Below, in pieces: positions 7,400 to 8,060 of a DNA stretch of 8,060 bases. The stretch comes from Bacteroidales bacterium (lineage in GTDB: Bacteria; Bacteroidota; Bacteroidia; Bacteroidales; P3): the NCBI GenBank assembly GCA_017632095.1, contig JAGBSA010000020.1:1-8060 (forward strand). Reading direction: 5' to 3'. Made by a program: the position numbers and the translations under genes. The notes under the pieces are model-generated. The model was given only the letters and a program-made list of their open reading frames with translations. It had not been told where the DNA came from and ran no database searches. How positions within the stretch are numbered: position 1 is the stretch's first letter; every line of letters starts with the position of its first letter.

Positions 7400-8060
7400 T
7401 ACGATTAAGAAATTTGTTATAATTGTAGCAGGGGGTAGCGGAAGAAGGATGGGGGCTGCTCTTGAGAAACAATTCTTACCTTTGGGCAAGAGTGTAGTTC
7501 TTATAGAGTGCCTAAAAATGGTTCATTCTTCGGTGCCTGAGGCTAATATTATAATCGTATTGCCTGAAGAGAGATTTGAATTTTGGCAATCTTTGTGTCA
7601 GAAATATGAATGCAAGATAGAACATACTCTTGTTAAGGGTGGCAGTGAGAGATTCTATTCTGTGAAAGCTGCAGTGGATTCTATAGAAACTAAAGCGGAT
7701 AGAGCGCTTGTTGCAGTGCATGATGGCGTTCGTCCATTTGCAACTAAAAAGATTTTTGAAGACTGTTTCAATGCTGCTGAAAAAACAGGAGCAGCGATTG
7801 CTTGCGTAGATTGTACAGATTCTTTGAGATATGATAACAAGGCATTAGAAAGAGAAAAAGTTAAATTAGTTCAAACCCCTCAGTGTTTTGACTTGTTACT
7901 ATTGAAGAAAGCTTATGGCAAAGAGTATGAAAAGCGATTCACAGATGACGCAAGTCTTGTAGAGTCCGTTTTGAAAGAAGGTGAGTCTCTTTCTATTGTT
8001 GATGGTAGTAGAGAAAATATTAAATTGACACAACCGATTGATTTTATAATTGCAGAAAAA
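7380..8060 (+). CDS. ispD: 2-C-methyl-D-erythritol 4-phosphate cytidylyltransferase (3' partial)
   Basis: IspD joins CTP and 2-C-methyl-D-erythritol 4-phosphate to form CDP-ME, the third step of the MEP route to isoprenoid precursors, in the cytosol. The 227 codons visible carry the CTP-binding loop [10 protein letters not shown] (16-25) with Lys30 in [17 protein letters not shown] (87-95), AVHDGVRPF (112-120), [17 protein letters not shown] and the late motif [14 protein letters not shown]. The family usually ends a few residues after this, so only the extreme C-terminus is missing at the right edge. The ATG at 7380 is the only ATG ahead of the nucleotide loop. It overlaps queA by 20 bases, suggesting coupled translation, and adds MQCSSCNTI before the usual [10 protein letters not shown] start. 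A rare ATT start at 7404 would remove this extension. The gene shares the queA promoter. Confidence 0.94.
   Translation, partial: MQCSSCNTIKKFVIIVAGGSGRRMGAALEKQFLPLGKSVVLIECLKMVHSSVPEANIIIVLPEERFEFWQSLCQKYECKIEHTLVKGGSERFYSVKAAVDSIETKADRALVAVHDGVRPFATKKIFEDCFNAAEKTGAAIACVDCTDSLRYDNKALEREKVKLVQTPQCFDLLLLKKAYGKEYEKRFTDDASLVESVLKEGESLSIVDGSRENIKLTQPIDFIIAEK

Overview
The window looks like a piece of an AT-rich chromosome from the phylum Bacteroidota, most likely an anaerobic Bacteroidales-type lineage. The evidence is: gliding-motility ABC transporter genes (gldF, gldG) with a DUF4340-type partner; A-rich leaders instead of clear Shine-Dalgarno sites; a secreted protein whose predicted mature end is Gln; and a promoter that exactly matches the Bacteroidetes pattern TTTG-N20-TAnnTTTG. 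All genes lie on the + strand. The order-level placement is inference.

Region 1 (1-3609) is a membrane-transport block. It holds the 3' part of gldF (its start lies beyond the left edge), gldG, and a DUF4340-family gene in the same reading frame over its full length except for one internal TAG at 2920-2922. The protein reads sensibly on both sides of that TAG, with no frameshift. This makes it a recently broken gene, a sequencing error or, less likely, a readthrough gene. It is the most notable point in the window.

Region 2 (3657-6088) has dnaN (DNA polymerase sliding clamp), then a secreted papain-fold peptidase of the bleomycin hydrolase/aminopeptidase C type. A strong intrinsic terminator follows the peptidase. 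No terminator is visible between gldF and this point, so gldF-gldG-DUF4340-dnaN-peptidase may be read as one long unit, though internal promoters cannot be excluded. The peptidase carries Asn-Ser-Gly-Gly where the family has Asn-Ser-Trp-Gly, one base away from the usual codon.

Region 3 (6089-6343) is a non-coding spacer. It contains three CTTTGTTTT copies spaced exactly 21 bases apart, the last of which forms the left arm of a 14-pair inverted repeat. The queA promoter follows.

Region 4 (6344-8060) holds queA (queuosine tRNA modification) and ispD (MEP isoprenoid pathway), which overlap by 20 bases. ispD runs off the right edge only a few residues before its expected end.

I found no mobile element, CRISPR array, tRNA, rRNA or defence system. 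Most of the window is conserved housekeeping sequence, and I do not see a wholly new system in it.
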